Shown piece by piece: positions 8,459-16,687 of a stretch of 64,000 nucleotides of DNA. A model generated the notes under the pieces. It was given only the letters and a program-made list of their open reading frames with translations, made no database searches and was not told the origin of the DNA. The position numbers and the translations under genes are program-made. The stretch comes from Aldehydirespirator sp965261105 (lineage in GTDB: Bacteria; Actinomycetota; Acidimicrobiia; Acidimicrobiales; Aldehydirespiratoraceae). The DNA lies in NCBI GenBank assembly GCA_965261105.1, contig CBDHCM010000005.1, forward strand, positions 1-64,000. Direction: 5' to 3'. Each line of letters begins with the position of its first letter. Positions within the stretch are counted from its first letter, which is position 1.

Positions 8459-9493
8459 CGCGGGCGCGGGAACCCCTGGGAGGGTCGCCCGCCGCGGCGG
8501 AGAGGGTGTCGCAAGCCCAATTTCCCATCAACTTTCTGCCCCATCCGACCCCCTGAATCATTGACGTGTCTGGCCCTCCCCCCCGTCGCGCTGGCGCTCT
8601 GGAGGCGATCTAAGCCCCGCGGATCGGTGTTTCTGGCCGGTTCCGAGTCCCCCTCAAAGGCCAGTTTCCGGCCTCTCACAACCATCGGACCGCCCAGCGT
8701 GGCCGGGGGGGCTGCTAGGTCCTCTCACTTGACCTTATAGGACGTGCACCCGAAGGCTAATGCTACCCGGGTGAAGACCGCCTTCCACCCGACGGCGTCG
8801 AATACTTCTTCCACCAGTCCGCGTGCACGAGCACGCCATTCGACTCCCTGCGCGAAGGCGATACCGTGACGTTTGCGCTCGGCGAGGGCCCGAAGGGCCC
8901 CCGCGCCGAGGACGTCAGACCCGCCTAGCACCTCGGCAATCGGCACGGTGGCTGGAACCAGGTGATCCACCACGTCGGGTAGACCGACTTCCGCCGGGGT
9001 ATCCGTCAGCTCCTCGAGCTCCTCGATGGCGGTCGCGGCGGCTCGTGTTCAGCGTCCGGCTGGCCGGCGAACCGGATCCGACCGGCGCGGTCAGGCCGCA
9101 CCCTGCTCGGCCGCGAAACCTGGCGGCCATCTTCGCGCCGGCCGACCGTCCCCAGATCGCCGGGTCGGTCGACTTGCGTCTCCCGACCGCTCACCACGGC
9201 AGCCGACCGGCCTGCGTACCGCCATCAACAACCACTGTCGCGTAGCGACCCCCACGCACGACCGGCTAGGTCGCACGCCAGGCCCGCCCTCCCGGCCATG
9301 CAAAACCCATAGCCGAGCGACCGGCTCGCGGTTCAGTCCAATCCATTCTTTGCTCACCGGCGCGGTCACGCGCCTTGCCAAGCGCCGCCTGCCGTCCGCC
9401 GCGCCGCCGCGCCGCCGACCCAAGAATGCTCCGCATTATCGTGAAATATTCGATCGCCGTGATCGCCCCGGCCGACACCGCGATCGGCCCGCC
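8459..9493. other. About 1 kb with no convincing intact gene
   Basis: Several overlapping short frames exist but none has a family signature. The best candidate is on the minus strand, 8725-9050, which lacks an ATG and reads AEVGLPDVVDHLVPATVPIA ... VFTRVALAFGCTSYKVK after an upstream stop. It resembles the C-terminal end of a real protein and may be a truncated gene. The rest is probably decayed sequence. Confidence 0.4.
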
Positions 9494-9657
9494 TAGCAGC
9501 CCGTGGTGAAACCCCGCGTCGCACCGAGACGGGCGAGGCGCCCGGCTGACAAGGCGTGACGAGGGAGCATATTGGCCATATTCGACCGAGGAACAACGCG
9601 GTCAGACGGGATGCATCGCCCGTCGAATGCAGTGGGGCCTTTTGCCACGGGCTGCTA
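9494..9657. mobile_element. 164-bp MITE copy 1 with IS1182-like ends
   Basis: It begins TAGCAGCCCGTGGTGAAA and ends TTTTGCCACGGGCTGCTA, an imperfect terminal inverted repeat of about 18 bp. A second copy of the same length at 14289-14452 differs at about four positions. The ends match those of the IS1182-like element at 23733-27544 (TAACAGCCCGTGGTGAAAG left), so that transposase could mobilise it. It lies 17 bp upstream of the Tsx-like gene and may supply or displace its promoter. Confidence 0.8.
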
Positions 9658-9674
9658 GACTGCGGTGTCTCGGC

Positions 9675-10463
9675 ATGAGTAGCGCGCATATCCGGTCGTT
9701 GCTCCGGGCGGCGGCCGCCTCGGCGCTGTTGCTGGTGCCCGCCGCGGCCTCCGCCCAAACCGAGTTCCACTACCAGTACGGTAAGCTCGTCAATCCGTTC
9801 TCGGGCGACGGGGTGGCCAGCTCCATCCTCACCATTCAGCAGGCCGCGGCTTGGTCGCTCGGCGAGAGCTTCTTCTTCATCGATTTTCTCGACGACAACC
9901 GTCCGGACGGCTTCAACGACGTCGAGTTCTACGGCGAGTGGTATCCGACGTTGAGCCTCAGCCGGATCTCCCAGCGGCGGGTCGGCGCCGGACCCCTGCG
10001 GGACATCGCCATCATCGGCGGCATCAACTTCGACGGCGACGCCGACGTCTTCAAGTACCTGCCGGGCGCGCGGCTCGCCTGGGACGTGCCCGGCTTCGTG
10101 TTCTTCAACACCGACGTGACCGCCTTCATCGACGCCAGCAACGGCGTGGCGGAGGGCGGCGCGCCCCGGACGGGCGACAGCTTCATGGTCGACGTCAGCT
10201 GGGGATCGCCCTTCCAGATCGGCGCCCAGTCGTTCTGGTTCACCGGTCACGCCGAGTACATCGGCGCCACCACCAACGAGCTGGGCGGGGTCGTCGAGGA
10301 CTGGATCCTCGCTCAGCCGCAGCTCGGCTGGGACATCGGCAAGGCGCTGACGGGCCGCGCGAACCAGCTGTTCATCGGCGTCGAGTATCAGTACTGGCGG
10401 AACAAGCTCGGCGTGAACGTCGACGAGAATCTGGCGCAATTGTGGATCATGTGGCGGCTCTGA
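9675..10463 (+). CDS. Tsx-like nucleoside-specific outer-membrane channel
   Basis: The ATG at 9675 begins a clear signal peptide (hydrophobic AAASALLLVPAAASAQ); an in-frame ATG at 9627 lies inside the MITE and is rejected. The 262-aa product has alternating aromatic beta-strands (WSLGESFFFIDFLDDNRPDG, FYGEWYPTLSLSRIS, FIGVEYQYWRNKLGVN) and ends with WIMWRL, as in the Channel_Tsx family of small beta-barrels for nucleosides. It is followed by the phosphatase gene after 28 nt, so the three genes 9675-13373 may form an operon. The MITE directly upstream is odd. Confidence 0.8.
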   Translation: MSSAHIRSLLRAAAASALLLVPAAASAQTEFHYQYGKLVNPFSGDGVASSILTIQQAAAWSLGESFFFIDFLDDNRPDGFNDVEFYGEWYPTLSLSRISQRRVGAGPLRDIAIIGGINFDGDADVFKYLPGARLAWDVPGFVFFNTDVTAFIDASNGVAEGGAPRTGDSFMVDVSWGSPFQIGAQSFWFTGHAEYIGATTNELGGVVEDWILAQPQLGWDIGKALTGRANQLFIGVEYQYWRNKLGVNVDENLAQLWIMWRL

Positions 10464-10491
10464 GCGCCGCCCCTGCGCAGGGCAGGTTGAG

Positions 10492-13026
10492 ATGAGTCGA
10501 TCCTCTGTAGCTACCGTGGCGCTTCCGCTTCCAGGCATTCAGCCAAGGCAGGTACGGCTGGCCGTGCGCGGATTCCTCGCGCTGGCGGTGCTGCTGGCGG
10601 TGACGATAACCGCCACGTCGGCAACGCTGCTGTTCAACGCGGCGACGGCGCTGCGCGACGAGGCGGAGAGCGCGGCGATCCAGCTGGGGGAACTGCTGTC
10701 GGCCAGCTTCGCCGAGATGGGGGAGATCTCGCTGGCCAACGTGGCGCGGACGCTCGACGCCACGCTCGACGGGCAGATGGCGGCCCAGGCACGGATTGCG
10801 GCGCATCTGGTGGCGGCGGCCGAGGCGGCTGGGCAGTCGCCGGACGAGATCATCGCGACGCTGGAGGCGGTCACCGCGACGACGGTCCTCGACGAGTTCT
10901 GGATCACCGACGCCCAGGGGTTCGCCTATCTGACGAACGTGCGCGACGAGACGGGCGCGCTGGTGCCGTTCCGCTTCGACCCCGACCCGGGCGTGCAGCC
11001 GCAGGCGTCGAAGTTCTACGTGCTGCTGGCGGCGCCGCTCGACGGCGACGAGTTCATCACGCAGCCGGCTCAGGTGCGCGAGATCGATCAGCAGGTCTAC
11101 AAGTACGTCGGGGTAGGGGGAGTCGACCAGCCCCGGATCGTACAGGTGGGCAACGCGCTGGCGTTCGGCGAGCAGGAGATCCTGACCAACGTCTACGCGA
11201 CGCAGCGGCCGGACGTCTCGGCGGTGATCGAGGGGATCCTGGGCCAGCACATGGCGGTCCAGGCAACGCTGGTGGACTACTTCGTAGCGGCGGCCGAGGG
11301 CGCCGAGTGGACCCCGGAGGAGGTCGGCGGCCACTTGCGGCGGATCGTCGGCACGACGGCGCTCGGGGAGATCCGCATTGTGGACCGGACGGGGGCGGTG
11401 GTCCATACCAGCGAGCTGTCGCCGCTGGGCCGCGGGGAGCCGGGGGGGTTGCTGCACGCCGAGGCGCTGGAGGCGCTGCTGGCCGGGACGGAGCGGGTGG
11501 TGGACCATCCGACGGCGTCGCGGCCGACGGACGGGGCGCTGTACAAGTACGTCACGGTAGCCGGGACGGCGACGGCGCCGCACCTCGTGCAGGTGGGTCT
11601 GCCGATCGAGGGCGGTGCGGGCAACCTGCTGTACTCGGTCTATCAGCGCGAGGCGGACCTGCTGGTGCAATCGCGCAACCTGGAGACGCTCTGGGTGGTC
11701 AATCTCGACCGCGATCTGGTCGCGGCGGCGCCGCGCGCGGGCCAGACGGGCGGCGGGACCGGCGATGCGGCGCGCGTGTTCGGCCGCCGGGCCGCCGGGC
11801 TCGTGGACCGGTCGATGGCCGATGGCCGTGTGGTCAGCACCGCGCAGCTGAGCCTGCTGTCGCCAGACGACCGGGGTGTCTGGGTCGCCTCGCCGATCAT
11901 CAACGCCGGCGGGATTTCGATCGGTGGGCTGGCGCTGGCCATGAGTCTGGACGGCATCGCGGAGACGGTGCGCCTCGAGGCCCTCAACACGACGCTGATC
12001 GGGTTCGGGCTGCTCGCGCTGACGGGGGTGGCAGCCCTGTGGGGCACGCGCTGGGTAACGCGTCCCATCGAGGTGATCGCGGCGGCGGCGCGGGAAGTGG
12101 AGAGCGGCCGGCCGCCGGACGACGCCCCGCTGCAGGCAGTGCAGCGCCGCACGGATGAGCTTGGCAGCCTGGCGCGGGTGTTCTCGGACATGACGGCGCA
12201 GGTCTTCATGCGGCAAGAGCAGCTCGAGACGCTGGTGTCGGAGCGGACCGCTGAGCTGCAGACGACGAACCGGAGCCTGCGACTCGCGCAGGAGGCGCTC
12301 GAGCAGGACCTGGAGATGGCGAAGTCCGTGCAGGCCGCGCTGGTACGTGAGGGACACGCGGACCTCGGCCCGTTCGGCGCGTACGCGCGGATGACGCCGG
12401 CGCAGCAGGTGGGTGGCGATTTCGTCGATCTGCTCGAGCCGGCGGCGGGCGGCCGGCTGTTCATCACGGTGGGCGACGTGTCGGGCAAGGGGGTTGCCGC
12501 GGCGCTGTTCATGGCGGCGGCGCAGGGAGCGATCACGTCGGCGGCGGCGGGCACCGGCGACGTTGCGGCGATTGCCCGGGCGGCGAACCAGCGGCTGTGC
12601 AGCGAGAACCCGATGGGGCTGTTCGTGACGTGCGTGGTGGCGTTCGTGGACCTCCAGGACGGGGTCATCGACTATGTCTGCGCCGGGCACGAGCCGGCGC
12701 TGCTGGTGCGGGCGGACGACACCCGGCGGCCGCTGCCGGGGACGGGCGGGGTGGCGATGGGCGTCATCGACGACTTCCCGTACACGGCCGGCCACGAGCG
12801 GCTGGCCTCGGGCGAGACGCTGTTCCTGTATACCGACGGGCTGACGGACGCGGTGAACCACGAGGGTGAGCTGTTCGGCAAGGAGCGGCTCGAGGCAACG
12901 CTCGTCGGAGCGGCAGGGCGCTCGCCGGCGCAGATCGTGGACCACGCCTGGACGTCGATCTACGCGTTCTCGGCGGGTGCGCCGGCGGCCGACGACATGA
13001 CGTGCCTCGTGCTGCGCCGCCACTGA
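10492..13026 (+). CDS. Membrane-anchored SpoIIE-type PP2C phosphatase with HAMP
   Basis: An 844-aa sensor phosphatase. A membrane helix lies near residues 25-50 and a second near 498-520, enclosing a large extracytoplasmic region with two similar halves, each with a YKYV...VQVG segment (QVYKYVGVGGVDQPRIVQVG and LYKYVTVAGTATAPHLVQVG). A HAMP domain follows the second helix (TRPIEVIAAAAREVESG), then a coiled coil and a PP2C/SpoIIE domain from about 630. Metal and catalytic motifs are present: GGDFVDL near 641, GDVSGKGVAAALFM near 661, LYTDGLTDA near 779, ADDMTCLVL near 833. It should dephosphorylate a STAS-type antagonist, and one lies 8 nt downstream. Confidence 0.92.
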   Translation: MSRSSVATVALPLPGIQPRQVRLAVRGFLALAVLLAVTITATSATLLFNAATALRDEAESAAIQLGELLSASFAEMGEISLANVARTLDATLDGQMAAQARIAAHLVAAAEAAGQSPDEIIATLEAVTATTVLDEFWITDAQGFAYLTNVRDETGALVPFRFDPDPGVQPQASKFYVLLAAPLDGDEFITQPAQVREIDQQVYKYVGVGGVDQPRIVQVGNALAFGEQEILTNVYATQRPDVSAVIEGILGQHMAVQATLVDYFVAAAEGAEWTPEEVGGHLRRIVGTTALGEIRIVDRTGAVVHTSELSPLGRGEPGGLLHAEALEALLAGTERVVDHPTASRPTDGALYKYVTVAGTATAPHLVQVGLPIEGGAGNLLYSVYQREADLLVQSRNLETLWVVNLDRDLVAAAPRAGQTGGGTGDAARVFGRRAAGLVDRSMADGRVVSTAQLSLLSPDDRGVWVASPIINAGGISIGGLALAMSLDGIAETVRLEALNTTLIGFGLLALTGVAALWGTRWVTRPIEVIAAAAREVESGRPPDDAPLQAVQRRTDELGSLARVFSDMTAQVFMRQEQLETLVSERTAELQTTNRSLRLAQEALEQDLEMAKSVQAALVREGHADLGPFGAYARMTPAQQVGGDFVDLLEPAAGGRLFITVGDVSGKGVAAALFMAAAQGAITSAAAGTGDVAAIARAANQRLCSENPMGLFVTCVVAFVDLQDGVIDYVCAGHEPALLVRADDTRRPLPGTGGVAMGVIDDFPYTAGHERLASGETLFLYTDGLTDAVNHEGELFGKERLEATLVGAAGRSPAQIVDHAWTSIYAFSAGAPAADDMTCLVLRRH

Positions 13027-13034
13027 AGGGAATC

Positions 13035-13373
13035 ATGGACGTTGAAGTCGGGGAGGAGCGGGAGGACGGCGCGCTGGTGCTGCTGCCGGTGGGGCGCCTC
13101 GACAGCGCGAACGCGCGCGCGTTCGAAGCGATCGTGATGGACCGGATCGGCGCCGGCGAACAGCGGCTGATCGTCGACTTCAGCAAGCTCAACTTCATCA
13201 GCAGCTCGGGGATGCGCGTGCTGCTGATGCCCGCCAGGCAGCTCCATTCCAAGCAGGGCATCCTGGTGCTCTGCTCGATGCAGGACCACATCCACGAGGT
13301 CTTCCGGATCAGCGGCTTCGACCAGATCATCCCGATCCGGGACTCGCGCCAGGCCGCCCTGGCCGAGTCCTGA
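13035..13373 (+). CDS. STAS-domain anti-anti-sigma factor (SpoIIAA-like)
   Basis: The ATG at 13035 has GAAGGGAA upstream and begins MDVEVGEEREDG; an earlier in-frame ATG lies within the phosphatase gene. The 112-aa product is a single STAS domain with the phosphorylatable serine in NFISSSGMRVLL. It is the expected substrate of the upstream phosphatase in a partner-switching cascade; the matching kinase (RsbW/SpoIIAB-like) is not in the window. Complete and undamaged. Confidence 0.92.
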   Translation: MDVEVGEEREDGALVLLPVGRLDSANARAFEAIVMDRIGAGEQRLIVDFSKLNFISSSGMRVLLMPARQLHSKQGILVLCSMQDHIHEVFRISGFDQIIPIRDSRQAALAES

Positions 13374-13479
13374 CAACCGGCGGCAGGCGACCGCCCGGCC
13401 GCGGTCAGCGCTGCTTGCGGAACACCGCGGCGTAGCGGGCGGCAAGCCTTGGACTGCCGGGGTTCCGATCCCCGCTGGG

Positions 13480-13983
13480 CTACAGGTTGTGAATGGCGAT
13501 CGGAATGCCGTTCCGCGTCAACTCCTTTGCCAGCTCCGTGCCGGCCTCGGTGACGCTGTCGCGAAAGCCTATGTAGGTCAGCCCCTCGATATCGGAGGGC
13601 CGTTCCATCGCATCTTTCAGCAGGATTGCGATCCGCCTGCGGCCCAGGCCGGGGCTGGCCAACAGCATGCCGAGCTCCAAGACGACGTTCTGCCGAACGC
13701 GAGGGAGCTTCTCGTCCGGTCTTCCCCTGCGATGCCCCTCGTCGTCGGGCGTTGCCAGCACGACGCCGAACGCGGCGCCCTCCCGATAGTGTTCCAGCTC
13801 CTCGATCACTGTCTGCCCCTCGAACGGAACGTGACCCAGAATCAAGGGTTCGACCTGCCAGCGCCTCAGCATCGCATCGAGCTCCGCGAGCGCGCGCTCG
13901 TTCCGGCCGTACACGACGAGGACATTGCGCCCCCGGGCGCCGCCCTCGCTGCCGAGACTCGCCGGGGTCTCATCACGCGCCAT
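13480..13983 (-). CDS. TIR-like nucleotide-binding protein (CAP12/Pycsar-effector-like)
   Basis: The ATG at 13983 has AGGAAGGG about 8 nt upstream. The 167-aa product has the predicted nucleotide-binding TIR-like fold: NVLVVYGRNERALAELDAML at the N terminus, VPFEGQTVIEELE, AAFGVVLATPDDEG, then RQNVVLELGMLLASPG with a candidate catalytic Glu near 103, and RIAILLKDAMERPSDIEGLTY. Relatives act as NAD-consuming effectors of cyclic-nucleotide defence systems or stand alone. Here no cyclase is adjacent; the upstream partner is a truncated Dam methylase whose frame overlaps the start by 11 nt. The role in defence is inference. Confidence 0.78.
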   Translation of the reverse strand: MARDETPASLGSEGGARGRNVLVVYGRNERALAELDAMLRRWQVEPLILGHVPFEGQTVIEELEHYREGAAFGVVLATPDDEGHRRGRPDEKLPRVRQNVVLELGMLLASPGLGRRRIAILLKDAMERPSDIEGLTYIGFRDSVTEAGTELAKELTRNGIPIAIHNL

Positions 13984-14288
13984 ATCTGTCCCTTCCTCCC
14001 CCGCGCGGGATGTTCGTCACCAGATACTCCAACACCGCGCCGCGTTTCGCTGCATCGGAGTTGATGGCCCGCCTGGCGGGGACCTTGTGGGCCCGGAGGC
14101 CCGCGGACATGGCTTCGGGATTGCCGTCGTACAGGCGGGTGATGTCCGGCGCCGTCGAGTTGCTGAGCAGCACCCGGCAGCCCCGGGTTGCGAGCCGGAG
14201 TACCACCCGCTGCAGGCGTTCCTGATCCCCCAGCGAGAACCCGCCTGCGGTGTACGACGTGAACAGCGCGGTACGGGTCAGCGGCGCA
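13973..14288 (-). pseudogene. dam: DNA adenine methylase (Dam-like), C-terminal remnant
   Basis: The frame begins at YAPLTRTALFTSYTAGGFS, which in Dam enzymes directly follows the DPP of catalytic motif DPPY, and continues GDQERLQRVVLRLATRGCRV and VPARRAINSDAAKRG. The upstream 60% including the S-adenosylmethionine site is gone: a MITE (14289-14452) abuts at the tyrosine codon and unrelated sequence lies beyond it. It is inactive as it stands, but it indicates that a Dam plus TIR-like pair once existed. Confidence 0.8.
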
Positions 14289-14452
14289 TAGCAGCCCGTG
14301 GTGAAACCCCGCGTCGCACCGAGACCGGCGAGGCGCCCGGCTAACAAGGCGTGACGAGGGAGCATATTGGCCATATTCGACCGAGGAACAACGCGGTCAG
14401 GCGGGATGCATCGCCCGTCGAATGCAGCGGGGCCTTTTGCCACGGGCTGCTA
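14289..14452. mobile_element. 164-bp MITE copy 2
   Basis: Same ends and length as 9494-9657, differing at about four positions. It sits precisely at the DPPY codons of the dam remnant on the left and against a recombinase fragment on the right. No clear target duplication remains, so a deletion probably followed insertion. Confidence 0.8.
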
Positions 14453-14590
14453 GCGCGACCGCGCGCCGCCTGGTTGACGCCTCGGTCAGCGCCAATACCT
14501 GCCGCGCCTACGCCGGCGCCCTCGGCCAGCTCGACGCCTGGCTCGACGGCCGAAAGCTCGATGACGCGGCCCTGGCCGCCTACCTCGTCA
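14453..14590 (+). pseudogene. Tyrosine recombinase N-terminal (SAM-like) fragment
   Basis: The plus-strand frame reads ARRLVDASVSANTCRAYAG and ALGQLDAWLDGRKLDDAALA, the N-terminal core-binding domain of a phage-type integrase. It is distinct from the recombinase family at 37233. The frame is entered from the MITE (MQRGLLPRAA) and homology ends near 14590. Confidence 0.6.
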
Positions 14591-14764
14591 GGAATCCACT
14601 TCGCGATCCAACCAACGATCTACAAATGGTTTCAGGCTGCGCTCCCCATCTCGGGTGACTGCTTGAAGTATGCATAGAGACCACGTGGGAACGAGAACTT
14701 CGTTGACCCACGATGGAATTACGGCGAAGACGCCCACAACAGAGACGATCAACCAAAGCACTAG

Positions 14765-16457
14765 CCCGGATTATGCGTGAAGGTGCGGTTGAGGGGGAGA
14801 CACAGGAGCCTCCGTGTGGTACAAACGTAATGTACACAACGTTTTAGCCACAACGGAGATCCCTGCGTGACGCCTCACACGATGCCACAGACTGTTCTGT
14901 TCCCGGATCTGTTCGACAAGCCCCTCGTCGCCACGTTCAACCAGGAACACGCGAGTTCCGACGGCGGCGCCGTCCTGCTCAAGGCGGCCGAGCGCGTGTA
15001 CGGCTTGGTCAAGGCGTTCGCCCGGTGTTTGGCCGACAAGCGCGCCGCGGAGAAGATTCGGCACACGTTCGCGGATCTGATCGGCCAGCGGATCTTCGGC
15101 ATCGCGTGCGGTCATCCCGATGGCAACGATGCCGACCACTTGGCCGACGACCCCATCCACAAGCTGCTGCTCGGGCGGGACCCGGTGTCCGGCGCGCCCT
15201 TGGCGTCGCAACCTACGATCTCGCGGTTCGAGAACGGCGCGACCCGCACCGCGCTCTACCGGATGGGGCGCGAGTTGGCGGCGTGCGTCATCGAGCGGCA
15301 TCGGCGCCGCCTGCACGGTCGGGCGCGGCGCGTCACCATCGATCTGGATCCGACCGACGACCTGACGCACGGCGCCCAGCAGCTCACGTTCTTCAACGGG
15401 CACTATGGCGGCTGGTGTTATCTGCCGCTGCTCGGGTTTCTGAGCTTCGACCGCGAGGCGGAGCAGTATCTGTGCGCGGCGGTGCTGCGGCCCGGCAACG
15501 CAGTGGCCGCCGACGGGACCCTCGGGCTGCTGTGTCGGCTGCTCCCGCTGCTGCGGGCGGCGTTTCCGCGGGCGCGGTTTCTCGTTCGGCTCGACGGGGG
15601 CTTTGCGACCCCGGAGGTCTTCGATTTCCTGGATGCGGAGCCCCGGCTCGACTACGTGGTGGCGATGGCGAAAAATGCGGTTTTGGAGCGGCATGCCGAA
15701 TCCGCGATGCAGACGGCGCGCACGCAGAGCGAGGTCAGTGGCGAGACCGCACACGTCTATACCGACACCCGCTACGCCGCCCGCACCTGGGGCCATGAGC
15801 GCCGGGTGGTGATCAAAGCCGAAGTGGTCCACCTCGGCGAACGTGCGCCGCGGGACAACCCGCGCTTCGTGGTGACGAACCTGCGCCAGACGCCGCGTTT
15901 CATCTACGAGAAGGTCTACTGTGCGCGGGGGGACATCGAGAACCGGATCAAGGAGTTGCTCGACGGCCTGCAGATCGACCGCACGAGCTGCTGCCGCTTC
16001 TGGGCCAACCAACTGCGCGTCTTGCTGACGGCCGCAGCCTACGTGCTGATGCAGGAGCTGCGGCTGCGGGCGGCGGGCACCGCGTGCGCCCGCAGCCAGG
16101 TGACGTGGCTACGCGACCGATTGCTGAAGCTCGGGGTCCAGGTCGTCCGCTCGGTCCGCCGGCTCGTTCTGCATCTGCCGCGGGCCACGCCGCAGCGCGA
16201 GGCATGGCAGCGCATCGCCCTCGCACTCGGCGCACGCGCCGGATAGCCCATCCGTCCCGCCGCACCAAGCTCCCTCGGGGACGATACGGACCGTCTCCAG
16301 GAGAAGCTGTCGACACTCGGGCTCACCGCGCCCGGCCATCGCCCCATGGCTCGCCCCGCAACCCCCTCGCAGCCCCCAAATGACGATGCCGAAACCCTGT
16401 TCGTCGTCCCGCCACGCTCGGTCGATCCCGAATATCGAGCTTCAGGAATAATGCGGG
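14765..16457 (+). mobile_element. IS1380-family element, copy 1
   Basis: The left end starts CCCGGATTATGCGTGAAG and the right end, read inward, CCCGCATTATTCCTGAAG. Flanks are CTAG (left) and CTAA (right), a near-match to a 4-bp duplication. Copies at 50884-52574 and 57343-61516 confirm the ends. Its right end still has the uninterrupted site that carries a group II intron in copy 3. Confidence 0.85.
14867..16246 (+). CDS. IS1380-family transposase
   Basis: The 459-aa frame starts with GTG (MTPHTMPQTVLFPDLFDKPL). It carries DDE-type features of the family: an N-terminal EHASSDGGAVLLKAAERVYG, the Asp-containing RVTIDLDPTDDLTHG, FLVRLDGGFATPEVFD, and the late VYCARGDIENRIKELLDGLQ with the catalytic glutamate. 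It is nearly identical to the copy at 60035-61414 (about eight differences) and more distant from 50986-52365. Intact. Confidence 0.92.
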   Translation: MTPHTMPQTVLFPDLFDKPLVATFNQEHASSDGGAVLLKAAERVYGLVKAFARCLADKRAAEKIRHTFADLIGQRIFGIACGHPDGNDADHLADDPIHKLLLGRDPVSGAPLASQPTISRFENGATRTALYRMGRELAACVIERHRRRLHGRARRVTIDLDPTDDLTHGAQQLTFFNGHYGGWCYLPLLGFLSFDREAEQYLCAAVLRPGNAVAADGTLGLLCRLLPLLRAAFPRARFLVRLDGGFATPEVFDFLDAEPRLDYVVAMAKNAVLERHAESAMQTARTQSEVSGETAHVYTDTRYAARTWGHERRVVIKAEVVHLGERAPRDNPRFVVTNLRQTPRFIYEKVYCARGDIENRIKELLDGLQIDRTSCCRFWANQLRVLLTAAAYVLMQELRLRAAGTACARSQVTWLRDRLLKLGVQVVRSVRRLVLHLPRATPQREAWQRIALALGARAG

Positions 16458-16687
16458 CTAATAGAGCCGCTTGCAAAACTCCCGGGGGATTGGGGCTGGG
16501 CGCAGTCCTCAGCTCTCTTGGTGAACACGATTGCCCTGGATCGCCGACTGGATATCTTGTCGGGAGAACCGGCGGCACGCCGGAGGTAGAAGTCGGATGT
16601 TTCGACGTGTTCTCGACCGCGCGTTGGGACACCCGTGGGTGACTGACGCCCGTCGGGCGCCGAGGGGCGTTGCCGGCGGTGCACTGG

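Noticed and set aside
9627..9674. Upstream ATG at 9627 as start of the Tsx-like gene
   Set aside because: It lies inside the MITE and precedes the real signal peptide; the ATG at 9675 is followed directly by a signal sequence.
10447..13023. 858-codon frame antisense to the phosphatase gene
   Set aside because: Arg/Gln/His/Pro-rich shadow frame; the plus strand has full PP2C, HAMP and membrane features.
13445..13490. Possible 3' half of a tRNA (CGGGGTTCCGATCCCCG)
   Set aside because: The loop TTCCGAT breaks the TTCRA consensus, there is no matching acceptor or anticodon arm, and no CCA-compatible end.
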